Below, in pieces: positions 8,460 through 17,292 of a stretch of DNA of 64,000 nucleotides. The notes under the pieces were generated by a model that saw nothing but the letters and a program-made list of their open reading frames with translations, ran no database searches and was not told where the DNA came from. Both the position numbers and the translations under genes were made by a program. Position 1 is the stretch's first letter. Every line of letters begins with the position of its first letter. The DNA lies in NCBI GenBank assembly GCA_965651905.1, contig CBFGUG010000018.1, positions 1 through 64,000 of the forward strand, in the 5' to 3' direction. Origin of the DNA: SZUA-265 sp965651905 (lineage in GTDB: Bacteria > Myxococcota_A > Polyangia > Polyangiales > Polyangiaceae).

Positions 8460-8864
8460 TCATGGGCAGCGCGTCGGTCGCTCGGGGGTGTCGTACAGGC
8501 TTTCGCTCGGCATGCGTCCGATGCTCATCCACGCTGCTGCGAGACGACCTCGCTCCACGTCGTCGAGTACGCGGTCGTCGTACTGGAGCGCGCAACGCGC
8601 TTGGCTCAGGTAAGCAACCGCGCTCTGGAGATTGCCGAGACTCAGCTCGCTCAGCCCGGCGTACAGCTGCCAGCGTGCGCGCTGACTCGCGCCCAGCGCG
8701 TCACTGTCGACGCTGCGATAAAGAGCGATGGCGTCGGCGTAGCGCGCCTGTTCGTACGCCTCGCGCGCACTTCCGAGCGTAGTGTTGCAGCTTGCCGTCG
8801 AGAGGAGCAGCGCCGCGTAGACAATCAACCGAGCGCATCGTTGCGGGGGGGAGTTGCTGGACAC
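8460..8864 (-). CDS. Small TPR-like lipoprotein
   Basis: 134 aa, GTG start at 8864. A signal peptide with hydrophobic core LIVYAALLLSTASC gives a lipoprotein with lipidated Cys26. The rest is alpha-helical with Ala/Tyr-rich repeats such as AREAYEQARYADAIALYRSV and AGLSELSLGNLQSAVAYLSQA, which look like TPR helices. It overlaps the 3' end of hflX by 40 nt on the same strand, suggesting co-transcription. The function is not recognised. Confidence 0.65.
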   Translation of the reverse strand: MSSNSPPQRCARLIVYAALLLSTASCNTTLGSAREAYEQARYADAIALYRSVDSDALGASQRARWQLYAGLSELSLGNLQSAVAYLSQARCALQYDDRVLDDVERGRLAAAWMSIGRMPSESLYDTPERPTRCP

Positions 8865-10555
8865 GAAGCAGGGTCGGGCTCGCGCGAGCCCGAGTTGTCG
8901 AAAAATTCGGGTTCGGGCAACTTGTCGGCCAACAGGCGCGAAATTTCGACGAGTAGCCGCTCGGTAGTCGTCTTGTCACGCGCGCACAGCCCGACGCAAT
9001 CCGGCGCGGCTTCGATGACTTCGCGCTCCTCCGCGGTGAGCAGGTCGACCTTGTTCTTGACGGTCAGACGCGGGATCGGCCCGAGCCCCAGCTCGTGGAT
9101 CAGTTCGTCGGTGGTTCGCACGTGATCGTCCAACTCGGGATTGCTGGCGTCCATCACTTCGAGCAAGAGGTCGGCGTCTGCCGCCTCTTCGAAGGTGGCT
9201 CGAAACGCCGTGAACAGGTCTTTGGGCATGTTGCGGATGAAGCCCACTGTATCGGTCAGGATCGCGAACTGTCCGCCCGGCAGCCTCAGACGCCGCGCGC
9301 GCGTATCCAAGGTAGCGAACAACTTGTCTTCGGCCAGGACCCCTGCGCCAGTCAGGGTGTTGAGCAGCGTGCTCTTGCCCGCGTTCGTGTAGCCCACGAT
9401 GGCGATCACGGGCAGCTCACCCTGGCGTCGCTTGCGTCGACGTTGGTCACGCTGTTTCGCCAGCTGCGCGAGTTCCCGCTCCAGCCGTGTGACTCGTTCG
9501 CGAGCACGGCGGCGCCCGATTTCGAGCGTCGTTTCACCCGGTCCTCGACCGCCGATACCGCCTGTGAGGCGGCTGAGTGAGTCGTCCTTTTGGGAAAGCC
9601 GCGGCAGACGGTACTTGAGCTGCGCCAGCTCCACTTGCAGCTTGCCGTCTTTGGTTTCTGCGCGCTGAGCGAAGATGTCCAAGATCAGCTGAGTGCGGTC
9701 GATCACGTGAAGATCCGTGTGGGCGGCGATTCCGCTAGCCTGGCTCGGGGAAAGATCTCGGTCGAAGATCAACACTTCCGCGTCGAGATCGATCGCGCGC
9801 ATGACGACCTGCTCGAGCTTGCCGCGGCCCATCACCAGGCGAGGATCCAGTCGGTCCCGCAACTGCAAGACTTCGTCGACGACGACAACGCCCGCCGTAC
9901 GTGCCAGACTCTCGAGCTCGACCAGGCTCGCGCGGGCCTTGCTCAACGCTCCTGCGGCGCGCTTTTCCCCGACATGCACGAGGATCGCGCGCTCCTGGTG
10001 CACTTCTCGCGTTTGACTGCGGCGGCTGAACTCGGCCTCGAGTGAGCCGATCAGCTCGCCGAAGTCGGGCGTCGGGTGACCATACGGCTGGGGCCCGAAC
10101 ACTTCGTAGGATGCCGCCGTCGAACTCTGGTCGCGCGGGACGTTGTGCGCCCAGGTGATGCTGCGCGGATCGAACGCAGGGCTCAGCTGCAGCGCGCACA
10201 CCAGGTCGAGTCGAAGCCGGGTCAAGTCGACGAGGTCGTCGTGGGTCAGCGGCTCGCCGTAGAGATGAGTGTGAATCAAGCGCAGGGCCCGAAAGCGACC
10301 ATGGGCGGCCCTGAGGCGTCCGATGTCGGGCAACATCAATCCCGTGGCGCTGCCCACGACGACCCACTCCACGACGCCAGAACGATGCACCAGCGCGCCC
10401 ACTTGGCGTTTGGTCTCTCGCGACGCGTCACACAGGGAACGGACGAGTTCGGGCGTGGTGATGTTCTGCAGCGGCACCCGGCGGCGGTAGATGCGTTCCA
10501 GGGTGCGTCGAGCGCTGGGGGACAGCCCAGCTGTGTTTCCTACGATTTCGGGCAT
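8825..10555 (-). CDS. hflX: Ribosome-associated GTPase HflX
   Basis: 576 aa from ATG 10555. A GTG at 10627 would add 24 residues, but the HflX forms with the long N-terminal extension begin near MPEIVGNTAGLS. HflX binds the 50S subunit and splits stalled ribosomes. The core has the HflX nucleotide-binding region (RLDPRLVMGRGKLEQV and FDRDLSPSQ), the Gly-rich linker GGIGGRGPGET, then the G domain with G1 GYTNAGKST, G3 DTVGF and G4 NKVD. The N-terminal extension of about 170 residues contains HTHLYGEPLTHDDL, reminiscent of an HxH motif. The gene is followed by an overlapping TPR lipoprotein gene. Confidence 0.93.
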   Translation of the reverse strand: MPEIVGNTAGLSPSARRTLERIYRRRVPLQNITTPELVRSLCDASRETKRQVGALVHRSGVVEWVVVGSATGLMLPDIGRLRAAHGRFRALRLIHTHLYGEPLTHDDLVDLTRLRLDLVCALQLSPAFDPRSITWAHNVPRDQSSTAASYEVFGPQPYGHPTPDFGELIGSLEAEFSRRSQTREVHQERAILVHVGEKRAAGALSKARASLVELESLARTAGVVVVDEVLQLRDRLDPRLVMGRGKLEQVVMRAIDLDAEVLIFDRDLSPSQASGIAAHTDLHVIDRTQLILDIFAQRAETKDGKLQVELAQLKYRLPRLSQKDDSLSRLTGGIGGRGPGETTLEIGRRRARERVTRLERELAQLAKQRDQRRRKRRQGELPVIAIVGYTNAGKSTLLNTLTGAGVLAEDKLFATLDTRARRLRLPGGQFAILTDTVGFIRNMPKDLFTAFRATFEEAADADLLLEVMDASNPELDDHVRTTDELIHELGLGPIPRLTVKNKVDLLTAEEREVIEAAPDCVGLCARDKTTTERLLVEISRLLADKLPEPEFFDNSGSREPDPASCPATPPRNDALG

Positions 10556-10680
10556 TCGAATTGGGGGAAGGGATGCATACACGCGTCCGATGGATCGCGC
10601 CACCTCGCTGGATTGGGACAATGCCACGCGCTGCGAGCTGAGGGCTTGACCCCGCTGCCATCCTCGGGGAGAAGCAGCCG

Positions 10681-11652
10681 ATGGCTTTGCTCACTCCGCT
10701 GCCCCAGGCCGCCGCCATGCGCCTCGGGCGGCAATTCGGCCTCGACGTGATTAGTATCGAACCGCTGCAGGCGGGCTCGGTGAATTCCAACTTTCGGCTG
10801 GTGACCGCAGAGGGGGCCCATTATTTCGCACGCATCTACGAAGAGCAGAACGCTGAGGGCGCAGCCGCCGAGGCACGTTTGCTTCGCGAACTTTCGGCCG
10901 CGGGGGTTCCTGTCGCCCAGGCGTTGAAACCCGTCTCGGATGAGATCCCCACCCACGAGCAAAAGCCCGTCGCAGTCTACCCCTGGGTCGTCGGCACGGA
11001 GGTGCGCGGTAGGGATCTTTCGCCCCACCACTGCGAACGGCTGGGGCGCGAACTCGCCAAGGTACACCTCGCGAGTGCTCAGCTCTCGGCCATCCCCGAG
11101 GGACGTTTTGGCGTCGAGCAGCTCTACGAAAGGTTGCGACACATCGCCGAGCAGGCGCCGCGACTCGCAGGCCCCGTCGATGCGATTCGCACGGCGCTCG
11201 AACGTCACACGCGAGCTGCGAACCACGCGCTGCCCAGTGGGCTCACCCATGGCGATCTGTTTCGGGACAACGTGCTCTGGGAAAACGGCGAGATCTGTGC
11301 GCTGCTCGATTTCGAGAGCGCATGCCGTGGGGTGTTCATCTACGACCTGATGGTGTGCGTGTTGGCGTGGTGTTACGCGGACGAGTTCGTCTTGCCGTGT
11401 GTGGAAGCGTTGGTGAGCGGGTACGCAAGCCTGCGCCCGCTGAGCCTGGCTGAACGCCAGGCGGCGGCCAACCAAGGGTCGCTAGCATGCCTGCGTTTCG
11501 CAACGACGCGACTCACCGACTTCGAACTGCGCTGCGAGCCAGGGCAGAAGCCCGTGCGTGACTATCGACGCTTCTTGCAACGCATGGACAAGTTGAATTC
11601 TGGGGCGCTGAACGACGTGTTCATGAGCGTCCAAACTGGAGAGCCATCATGA
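10681..11652 (+). CDS. thrB: Homoserine kinase (ChoK/APH-fold type)
   Basis: 323 aa. It has the aminoglycoside-phosphotransferase/choline-kinase fold, with N-terminal GSVNSNFRL as nucleotide loop, Brenner-type motif LTHGDLFRDNVLW (catalytic Asp), and metal-binding ALLDFESA. Length and the SVNSNFRL/THGDLFRDN blocks match the ThrB type II homoserine kinases, which make O-phosphohomoserine for threonine. Related kinases of the same fold have other substrates, so the name is probable rather than certain. Its TGA stop overlaps the ATG of argH (ATGA), so the two are translated together. Confidence 0.8.
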   Translation: MALLTPLPQAAAMRLGRQFGLDVISIEPLQAGSVNSNFRLVTAEGAHYFARIYEEQNAEGAAAEARLLRELSAAGVPVAQALKPVSDEIPTHEQKPVAVYPWVVGTEVRGRDLSPHHCERLGRELAKVHLASAQLSAIPEGRFGVEQLYERLRHIAEQAPRLAGPVDAIRTALERHTRAANHALPSGLTHGDLFRDNVLWENGEICALLDFESACRGVFIYDLMVCVLAWCYADEFVLPCVEALVSGYASLRPLSLAERQAAANQGSLACLRFATTRLTDFELRCEPGQKPVRDYRRFLQRMDKLNSGALNDVFMSVQTGEPS

Positions 11653-13052
11653 CCATCGCCCGCGGCGGGAGACTACCCGCGTCCGTCAATCAAGCCATGT
11701 TGGCCCTCAACCAGAGCGTCGACATCGACAAGGAGCTGTGGCGAGAGGACATCGAGGGGTCGATCGCCCACGCGCGTGGATTGGCGCGGGCTCGCGTCAT
11801 CCCTGAAGGCGATGCCGAACGCATCGTCGAAGGATTGGGGCAGGTTCGAGCCGAGATCGAAAGCGGCGCGATGCGTTGGGATCCAGCGCGCGAAGACGTT
11901 CACATGAACATCGAGGCCCGACTGACGGAGCTGGTCGGGGCAGTGGGGGGCAAGCTGCACACTGGTCGCTCACGCAACGATCAGGTCGCGACCGATTTGC
12001 GACTGTGGACACGTCGCCAGATCGACGAGACCCTGGCATCCGTAGCGCGCCTCGCGCGGGTCGTGATCGAGCGCGCCGAGGAACACCTCGACGTGTTGAT
12101 GCCCGCGTACACGCACTTGCAGCGCGGGCAGCCGAGTCGGCTATCGCACCACTTGATGGCGTGGCAGCAGTTGTTGCTGCGAGATGCACAACGCCTGCGC
12201 GATGCTCGCGTGCGCGTCAACGAAAGCCCGCTCGGAGCGGGAGCCGTCGCGGGTAGTGGCTTTCCCCTCGATCGCGCGTGGGTCGCCGAACAACTGGGTT
12301 TCGATCGGCCGATGGAGAACTCGCTCGACGCGACGGCCAGTCGCGACTTTCTGATGGAGGTGGCTTCTGCCTTGGCGATCACCACCGTGCACTTGTCTCG
12401 AATCGGCGAAGAGCTGGTGCTTTGGTCGTCCTACGAGTTCGGCTTCGTTTCGCTCAGCGACGACTTTTCGACGAGCTCGTCGATGATGCCGCAAAAGAAG
12501 AACCCCGACGTCGCGGAGCTCGTACGCGGCAAAGCTGCTCGGTTGATTGGCGAGGCGAGCAGCTTGATGATCTTGGAGAAGAGCTTGTGCTTCGGTTACG
12601 GGCGCGAACTGCAGGAAGACAAGCGACCGATCTTCGACGCGTTCGAGGGCACGTTGCAGAGTTTGGAGGCGCTTGCAGGAGCGATCGCGACTTGCGAGTT
12701 CAAACGAGAACGCCTGGAGCATGCACTGAGCGCCGGGCACGTGTGCGCGACCGACTTGGCGGACTTTCTCGTGACCAAAGGCGTTCCTTTTCGGCAGGCA
12801 CATCACATCGTCGGTGACTTGGTGCGTGAAGCGGAGAAAGCTGGCGTGCAGCTCGGAGAGCTTCCTGTGCAGACTCTGTCAGCGGCGCACGAATCGCTCG
12901 CGTCCGAGCAGGCAGCCGCGGCGCTCGATCCGCGGTTGGCAGTCGAGCGTCGAAGTATCGTGGGCGGCCCCGCACGGGCGACGGTGGAGCTAGCGATCGC
13001 GACGGCGAGAGCGGCGTGGGCAGAGTTTTCGTCAGAAGAGCCTTCGGAGTGA
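11649..13052 (+). CDS. argH: Argininosuccinate lyase
   Basis: 467 aa, the normal length. It cleaves argininosuccinate to arginine and fumarate, the last step of arginine synthesis. It belongs to the fumarase/aspartase superfamily. Seen: GKLHTGRSRNDQVATDLRLW near residue 100, THLQRGQPSRLSHH with the catalytic His, and the signature SSSMMPQKKNPD on the catalytic loop. ATG 11649 overlaps the thrB stop by 4 nt. No other arginine genes are near. Confidence 0.97.
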   Translation: MTIARGGRLPASVNQAMLALNQSVDIDKELWREDIEGSIAHARGLARARVIPEGDAERIVEGLGQVRAEIESGAMRWDPAREDVHMNIEARLTELVGAVGGKLHTGRSRNDQVATDLRLWTRRQIDETLASVARLARVVIERAEEHLDVLMPAYTHLQRGQPSRLSHHLMAWQQLLLRDAQRLRDARVRVNESPLGAGAVAGSGFPLDRAWVAEQLGFDRPMENSLDATASRDFLMEVASALAITTVHLSRIGEELVLWSSYEFGFVSLSDDFSTSSSMMPQKKNPDVAELVRGKAARLIGEASSLMILEKSLCFGYGRELQEDKRPIFDAFEGTLQSLEALAGAIATCEFKRERLEHALSAGHVCATDLADFLVTKGVPFRQAHHIVGDLVREAEKAGVQLGELPVQTLSAAHESLASEQAAAALDPRLAVERRSIVGGPARATVELAIATARAAWAEFSSEEPSE

Positions 13053-13300
13053 CGGCTCGACGGGGCGACGCCGGGCGGTGGTCTAGTCGCGCGCCGTGGC
13101 GACGTGGGCGAACGCGGCTACGATTGCTCGCTGGGCCGAAACAGGTTCCCGAATCCTAGGCGCAGCGTTTCGGAAGAGTACGCGACGTACGGGTAGGGTA
13201 GTGTGGTTGCTCTCGATTCCCCTGCGGATCGCCGTTGTTGTCGCCGTGAACGCGTTGCCGTAGGCTTGGGCGTCGCGCGTTCGCGACCTCGGAGCCCCTG
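13053..13300. other. Intergenic region before the MglA-like gene
   Basis: This 248-nt gap between argH and the GTPase gene (both plus strand) contains no ORF I would defend. It must hold the promoter of the GTPase-kinase pair, but I could not place -35 and -10 boxes with confidence. Confidence 0.3.
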
Positions 13301-14014
13301 GTGAAGATAGACTTTCTTTCGCGCGAAGTGACGGTGAAGCTCGTCTACTACGGGCCTGCCCTCAGCGGAAAGACGACCAATCTACAGTCCCTGCACAAGG
13401 CTTCGCGGGATGGTGCTGCTGGTCAACTGCTCACCTTGGAGACCCGCGACGATCGAACGTTGTTCTTCGATCTGTTGCCCCTCAGTTTCAAAGGAACGCG
13501 CGACGTCGCGGTGCGACTCAAGGTGTTCACCGTGCCCGGGCAGTCGATCCACATGGCCACGCGCAAGCTCGTGCTCCAAGGGGTTGACGGTGTGGTTTTC
13601 GTGGCTGACTCGGCAGCAGGCGAAACCAAAACGAACGCAGCCTCATTTCTCGACTTGAAAGAGAACCTGACGGCCAACGGCATTCCACTCAAAGACTTGC
13701 CGGTCGTGATTCAATTCAACAAGCAAGATCTTCCGAACGCCCTATCCCGGGCAGAGTTGACCAAGTTGGCGAGCAAGGGCAAAGAGCCCGTTTATCTGGC
13801 GACCGCCACCAAGGGGCATGGAGTGGTGGAGACCTTCATGGCCTTGCTCGACCTGACTTGGAAACGTCTGGAGCAGACGCATGGTTTGAGTTCGAAGCTA
13901 GGTATCAACCCGGTAGATCTGCTCCACCAGGTTGGCTCCCAACTCGGTTGCGCCGACGTGAGCGCTGCGTTGGCAACGGGGTTGGGTCCCGCCAGATCGA
14001 AGGAGGCACTCTGA
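13301..14014 (+). CDS. MglA-like small Ras-type GTPase
   Basis: 237 aa, GTG start. The first 190 residues match the MglA family of prokaryotic Ras-like GTPases: P-loop GPALSGKTT (18-26), DRTLFFDLLPLSF, the switch II variant VPGQ in place of DxxG, VDGVVFVADS, and NKQDLPNAL as G4. MglA sets cell polarity for gliding motility in Myxococcus. This protein has a C-terminal tail of about 40 extra residues and no MglB-like partner next to it, so it is a paralogue rather than MglA itself. Its stop overlaps the start of a histidine kinase gene (TGATG), indicating coupled synthesis and probably a shared pathway. Confidence 0.88.
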   Translation: MKIDFLSREVTVKLVYYGPALSGKTTNLQSLHKASRDGAAGQLLTLETRDDRTLFFDLLPLSFKGTRDVAVRLKVFTVPGQSIHMATRKLVLQGVDGVVFVADSAAGETKTNAASFLDLKENLTANGIPLKDLPVVIQFNKQDLPNALSRAELTKLASKGKEPVYLATATKGHGVVETFMALLDLTWKRLEQTHGLSSKLGINPVDLLHQVGSQLGCADVSAALATGLGPARSKEAL

Positions 14015-15405
14015 TGTCCGTTCCCGACATTCGGTTGGAAGAGCTGACCCTGGGGCGGGTGGCGTTGGAGGACCTGGTTGATCGCGATGGGCTGAGCGAA
14101 CTGGTGACGAGTTTTTACGAGCTGTTTCGCGTGCCGCTGCGCCTGTTCAGCCTCAACGGCCTGCTCGTCGAGTCCAGCGGCGAGCCCGAGATATACAGCT
14201 ACCTGTCCCGAGCGGAAACGGGAAAGCAGTTGGTCTACGAGATGATAGAGGGCGTCAAGGCGGTGCAGCCCGAGCCCGGACATGACCAGGACTACGAGTG
14301 TTTTACGGGCGCTGTGTTTCGAATTTCGGCCGTGGTGCACGACAATCGCGTGATTGGTCGAGTCGTGCTCGGTCCGTACTTGCCTCCGAGCGTCACGCAG
14401 GTGCCCAAGACTCTGCTGCAGCTCCCCGGCATCGACGCCACCGAGGTCAAGGCGCGACTGGCTCAACTACCTCGGGCCAAGCCCATCACCGTGGCGCAGA
14501 TCGCTCGACATTTGCGTCGCAATCTGGACTTGATTTTGACCAGTGGTCACAAGTCGCTGCTGACCAGCAGTATGCACCTGGCGAGCGTACGCGAGAGCTA
14601 CCGCGACCTGGAAAGTAAGAATCGCAAGCTCCAGCAGGCTTACGATCAGCTCAAGGAATTGGACCGACTGAAGAGTAACTTCCTAGCGACAGTCTCCCAC
14701 GAACTGCGAACACCGCTCACGTCGATCATCGGCTTCAGTGAGATGCTAGCGGGTGGGATCGGGGGCGATCTGACCTCGGAACAATCGGAGTTCGTCGCGA
14801 CGATTCACGAGAAGGGTAAACAGCTGCTGCAACTCATCACCGACCTGCTCGACTTGTCGCGTTTGGAGAACGAGACGATGTCGTTGCGCTTGATGGAAGT
14901 GCACATGGACAAGCTTGCAGCGGAGGTGGTGCACTCGATGCAGCCGCAGGCTCGCAAGAAGGGCGTATCGCTGAGCTCGGCCGAAGTGCAAGGGGAGGTG
15001 CCATCCGTATTCGGCGACGCCGATCGTTTGCGTCAGGTTCTGATCAACCTGATCGACAACGCCATCAAGTTTTCACCCGTTGGAGGAGCCGTGACCGCGC
15101 TGGTCGAGTGTGTCGAGCTCGATGCTGAGGTGGACGACGGACTCGGGGCAGCGTTGCTCGCAGTCCCTCAGCGCGCCATCCAAGTGACGATCAGTGACAC
15201 GGGCTGCGGCATCGAAGATTCGGAGAAGCTGAAAGTATTCGACGCGTTCTACCAGGTTGATACTGGTAATACGCGGCACGCAGGTGGGACTGGGCTCGGG
15301 CTGTCCATCGTCAAACGCCTGATCGAAGGCCACAATGGCAACGTGTTCGTCGAGGACAACGAGCCAACCGGTGCCAAGATGATCCTCCAGATCCCGTTGG
15401 AGTGA
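14014..15405 (+). CDS. Sensor histidine kinase with PocR-like sensor
   Basis: 463 aa from ATG 14014, with GGAGG at 14001-14005 inside the upstream gene. The N-terminal 150 residues have no membrane span and resemble a PocR-type ligand-binding domain (SFYELFRVPLRLFSLNGLL; ECFTGAVFRISAVV; RVVLGPYLPP). That assignment is tentative. A short coiled coil (about 190-215) leads to the HisKA box with His229 in SHELRTPL. The catalytic domain then has the N box NLIDNAIKFS, G1 DTGCGI and G2 GTGLGLSIV, so it looks active. No response regulator is adjacent. Tight coupling to the MglA-like GTPase suggests that the kinase and GTPase work together. Confidence 0.85.
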   Translation: MSVPDIRLEELTLGRVALEDLVDRDGLSELVTSFYELFRVPLRLFSLNGLLVESSGEPEIYSYLSRAETGKQLVYEMIEGVKAVQPEPGHDQDYECFTGAVFRISAVVHDNRVIGRVVLGPYLPPSVTQVPKTLLQLPGIDATEVKARLAQLPRAKPITVAQIARHLRRNLDLILTSGHKSLLTSSMHLASVRESYRDLESKNRKLQQAYDQLKELDRLKSNFLATVSHELRTPLTSIIGFSEMLAGGIGGDLTSEQSEFVATIHEKGKQLLQLITDLLDLSRLENETMSLRLMEVHMDKLAAEVVHSMQPQARKKGVSLSSAEVQGEVPSVFGDADRLRQVLINLIDNAIKFSPVGGAVTALVECVELDAEVDDGLGAALLAVPQRAIQVTISDTGCGIEDSEKLKVFDAFYQVDTGNTRHAGGTGLGLSIVKRLIEGHNGNVFVEDNEPTGAKMILQIPLE

Positions 15406-15514
15406 CGCGCACGAGTTCAGTCTCTGGCTCTCGCTGCGCATTCGCACAGCCAGGGGGCGGGCAACGCACTGCGACTCGGGATGTTGGCGGGCGAGCGTGG
15501 TTGACACTGGACGC

Positions 15515-16531
15515 ATGCCCGAATCAGATGAGCAAATGACGATGCGCGAACGCCCAAGCGGCAGGGGCAAACGTCCGGCACTCGACGAACGGAGTGCCAT
15601 CGATGTCTTGACTCGGGTGTTGAGTCGCCAGCCGCATCCATCAGTCGATCTTGCCATCGGCGACGACGCGGCCATCCTGAAGTGCGGTCGCGGTAAGTTG
15701 GTCTGGTCGATCGATTCGAGCATCGAGGGCACCCACTTCGACCTGTCGTGGCTGTCGCTCGAGCAGGCGGCGGCGCGCGCTCTGAGTGCGGCGCTCAGCG
15801 ATCTTTCGGCGATGGGTGCCGCGCCGCTCGCCGCAATCTGCGCCCTTGGCGTGCCCTCTGGCATGACGCGCTCGAAGTTCCGTGCGATCGCGCGCGGCCA
15901 AGCCAAGGTCGCGGAACGTGCGGGCTGTCCACTGGTGGGGGGCGACATTGCGTACTCCAGTCGATTGTCCTTCACTACCAGCGTGCTCGGCCAGGTTTCG
16001 CGCCCGATAACCCGCAGCGGCGCACGGCCGGGCGACGAATTGTGGCTGATCGGTGCGCTGGGCGAAGCAGCCATGGGTCTGTGGTTGTTGCAGCAAGGCA
16101 GCGATTTGGGTGCCTTTGGTCGGGCTGGTCGGGCTTGCGTGCGAGCATGGCGGGAGCCACCGTTGCTGCTTTCTGAAGCTCGGGCGCTGGTCGGTCGAGC
16201 TAGCTCGCTCGTGGATGTGTCCGACGGCCTGGCGTCGGAGTTGCGGCACATTGCAGACGCGAGTCGTGTCCGCGTCTGTGCGGATCGTTCGCTGCTGGAG
16301 AGTGCGGCGAGCGACCATCTGCGAAGGGTCTGTGAGTCGGTGGGTCGTTCACCCGTCGACACCATGTTGTACGGCGGCGAGGACTACGCCCTGGTCGCAA
16401 CGGGCGGGCCTAGCGTGCGCCCTCCCACGGCCCGCGTCATCGGTTGCATCGAACGAGGCCGAGGTGCGTGTCTTCAGTCCGCCACGGGCGAGCAGCCCTT
16501 GGAGCGCGGCTTCGATCACCTGTCGCGATAG
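15515..16531 (+). CDS. thiL: Thiamine-monophosphate kinase
   Basis: 338 aa from ATG 15515 (a GTG 18 nt upstream is possible). ThiL phosphorylates thiamine monophosphate to the active diphosphate. The AIR-synthase-like fold is clear from AIGDDAAILK near the N-terminus, SIDSSIEGTHF (a Ser in place of the usual Asp after SID), ALSDLSAMGAAPLAAICALGVP, CPLVGGDIAYS, SLVDVSDGLASELRHIA and MLYGGEDYALVAT. It stands alone, about 110 nt after the histidine kinase gene. The second thiamine gene of the window is thiD at 50 kb. Confidence 0.92.
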   Translation: MPESDEQMTMRERPSGRGKRPALDERSAIDVLTRVLSRQPHPSVDLAIGDDAAILKCGRGKLVWSIDSSIEGTHFDLSWLSLEQAAARALSAALSDLSAMGAAPLAAICALGVPSGMTRSKFRAIARGQAKVAERAGCPLVGGDIAYSSRLSFTTSVLGQVSRPITRSGARPGDELWLIGALGEAAMGLWLLQQGSDLGAFGRAGRACVRAWREPPLLLSEARALVGRASSLVDVSDGLASELRHIADASRVRVCADRSLLESAASDHLRRVCESVGRSPVDTMLYGGEDYALVATGGPSVRPPTARVIGCIERGRGACLQSATGEQPLERGFDHLSR

Positions 16532-16604
16532 GCACCGACCGCCCCCGCAGCGTGATTGCGGCAAGCGCGCGTGAGCCGCTTCAGCGGCCTGAATCACAGG
16601 TAGC

Positions 16605-16652
16605 AGCATCACTGGCAGGCAGCATCACTGGCAGGCAGCATCACTGGCAGGC
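16605..16652. repeat. Three tandem 16-bp repeats
   Basis: AGCATCACTGGCAGGC occurs three times head to tail without a mismatch (16605, 16621, 16637). The third copy contains the stop codon of the minus-strand lipoprotein gene. The copies lie in the space between convergent thiL and that gene. Confidence 0.95.
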
Positions 16653-17060
16653 AGCCGGCATCTTGGCGCCGCGCAGGAGCGCGGAGAGACCCGCGACGCT
16701 ACCCGCACCCGCTGCATTGGCAGCGTCACATGCAGCAGCCGCGTTCAACATGTGCCCTTGCGTCTCTGGAGGTGCACTAGCCGCGTTCTGTCGAAGTGCG
16801 GCGCAACAAGCAGCGAGCCCCTTGGGCTTGCGCACTCCCGTGCCGGTCTTCTTGGGCTCTTCTTCTTCCCCAGCGTCTTCCTCTGGGATTTCGAGCTCCA
16901 ACGTTTCTGGCGTTGCTGCCGGCTTGGCTTCGGGCAGCGGCGGAGGGGGTTCCTCCTCCTTCTTGCAGCCAAGTGTGGCGCCAACGGCCAATGCCGCACA
17001 CAACAGGACTGAACGCAGTCCGATTTCTGATCCCGAGCGGGAGAGCAAAGCGGTCAACAT
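16641..17060 (-). CDS. Small lipoprotein with acidic/proline-rich linker
   Basis: 139 aa from ATG 17060, with GGAGG just upstream. Longer frames exist, but this start gives a good signal peptide. The lipobox region is ALAVGATLGC. After the Cys comes a charged and proline-rich linker (KKEEEPPPPLPEAKP, then EEDAGEEEEPKK), which probably spans the periplasm. The C-terminal 50 residues contain five cysteines (CC, C, and others), compatible with disulfides, and are rich in Ala. Function is not recognised. The stop codon lies in a tandem 16-bp repeat. Confidence 0.7.
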   Translation of the reverse strand: MLTALLSRSGSEIGLRSVLLCAALAVGATLGCKKEEEPPPPLPEAKPAATPETLELEIPEEDAGEEEEPKKTGTGVRKPKGLAACCAALRQNAASAPPETQGHMLNAAAACDAANAAGAGSVAGLSALLRGAKMPAACQ

Positions 17061-17258
17061 GTCACCTCCAGCGCCCGGTTTACTAAAGCTGGGTAACGAT
17101 TGCACATAGATGCTCGGGCGCGGTGGAACTTTGGCCAACGGCCCAGGCGTCAGACACGTTCATCCTGGCGGCGCGTCGAACGCGGAGCCGCGCCCGCAGC
17201 AGCCACCCGTGCAATTGGCGCGGCAACCGTGCGCGGGCGGTGGGCACCCCGCGAAAGC

Positions 17259-17284
17259 GGCCCGGATCTGACGAGATCCGGGCT
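17259..17284 (-). terminator. Stem-loop downstream of nrdJ
   Basis: CCCGGATCT and AGATCCGGG form a perfect 9-bp stem with a GACG loop, extended by one G-C pair and one G-T pair. It begins 9 nt after the nrdJ stop. The U-tract on the minus strand is poor (GCTTTCGC), so termination efficiency is uncertain. Confidence 0.5.
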
Positions 17285-17292
17285 GGGTCGAT

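Noticed and set aside
15073..16365. 430-aa minus-strand frame
   Set aside because: It is the antisense shadow of the histidine kinase end and thiL, both well supported.
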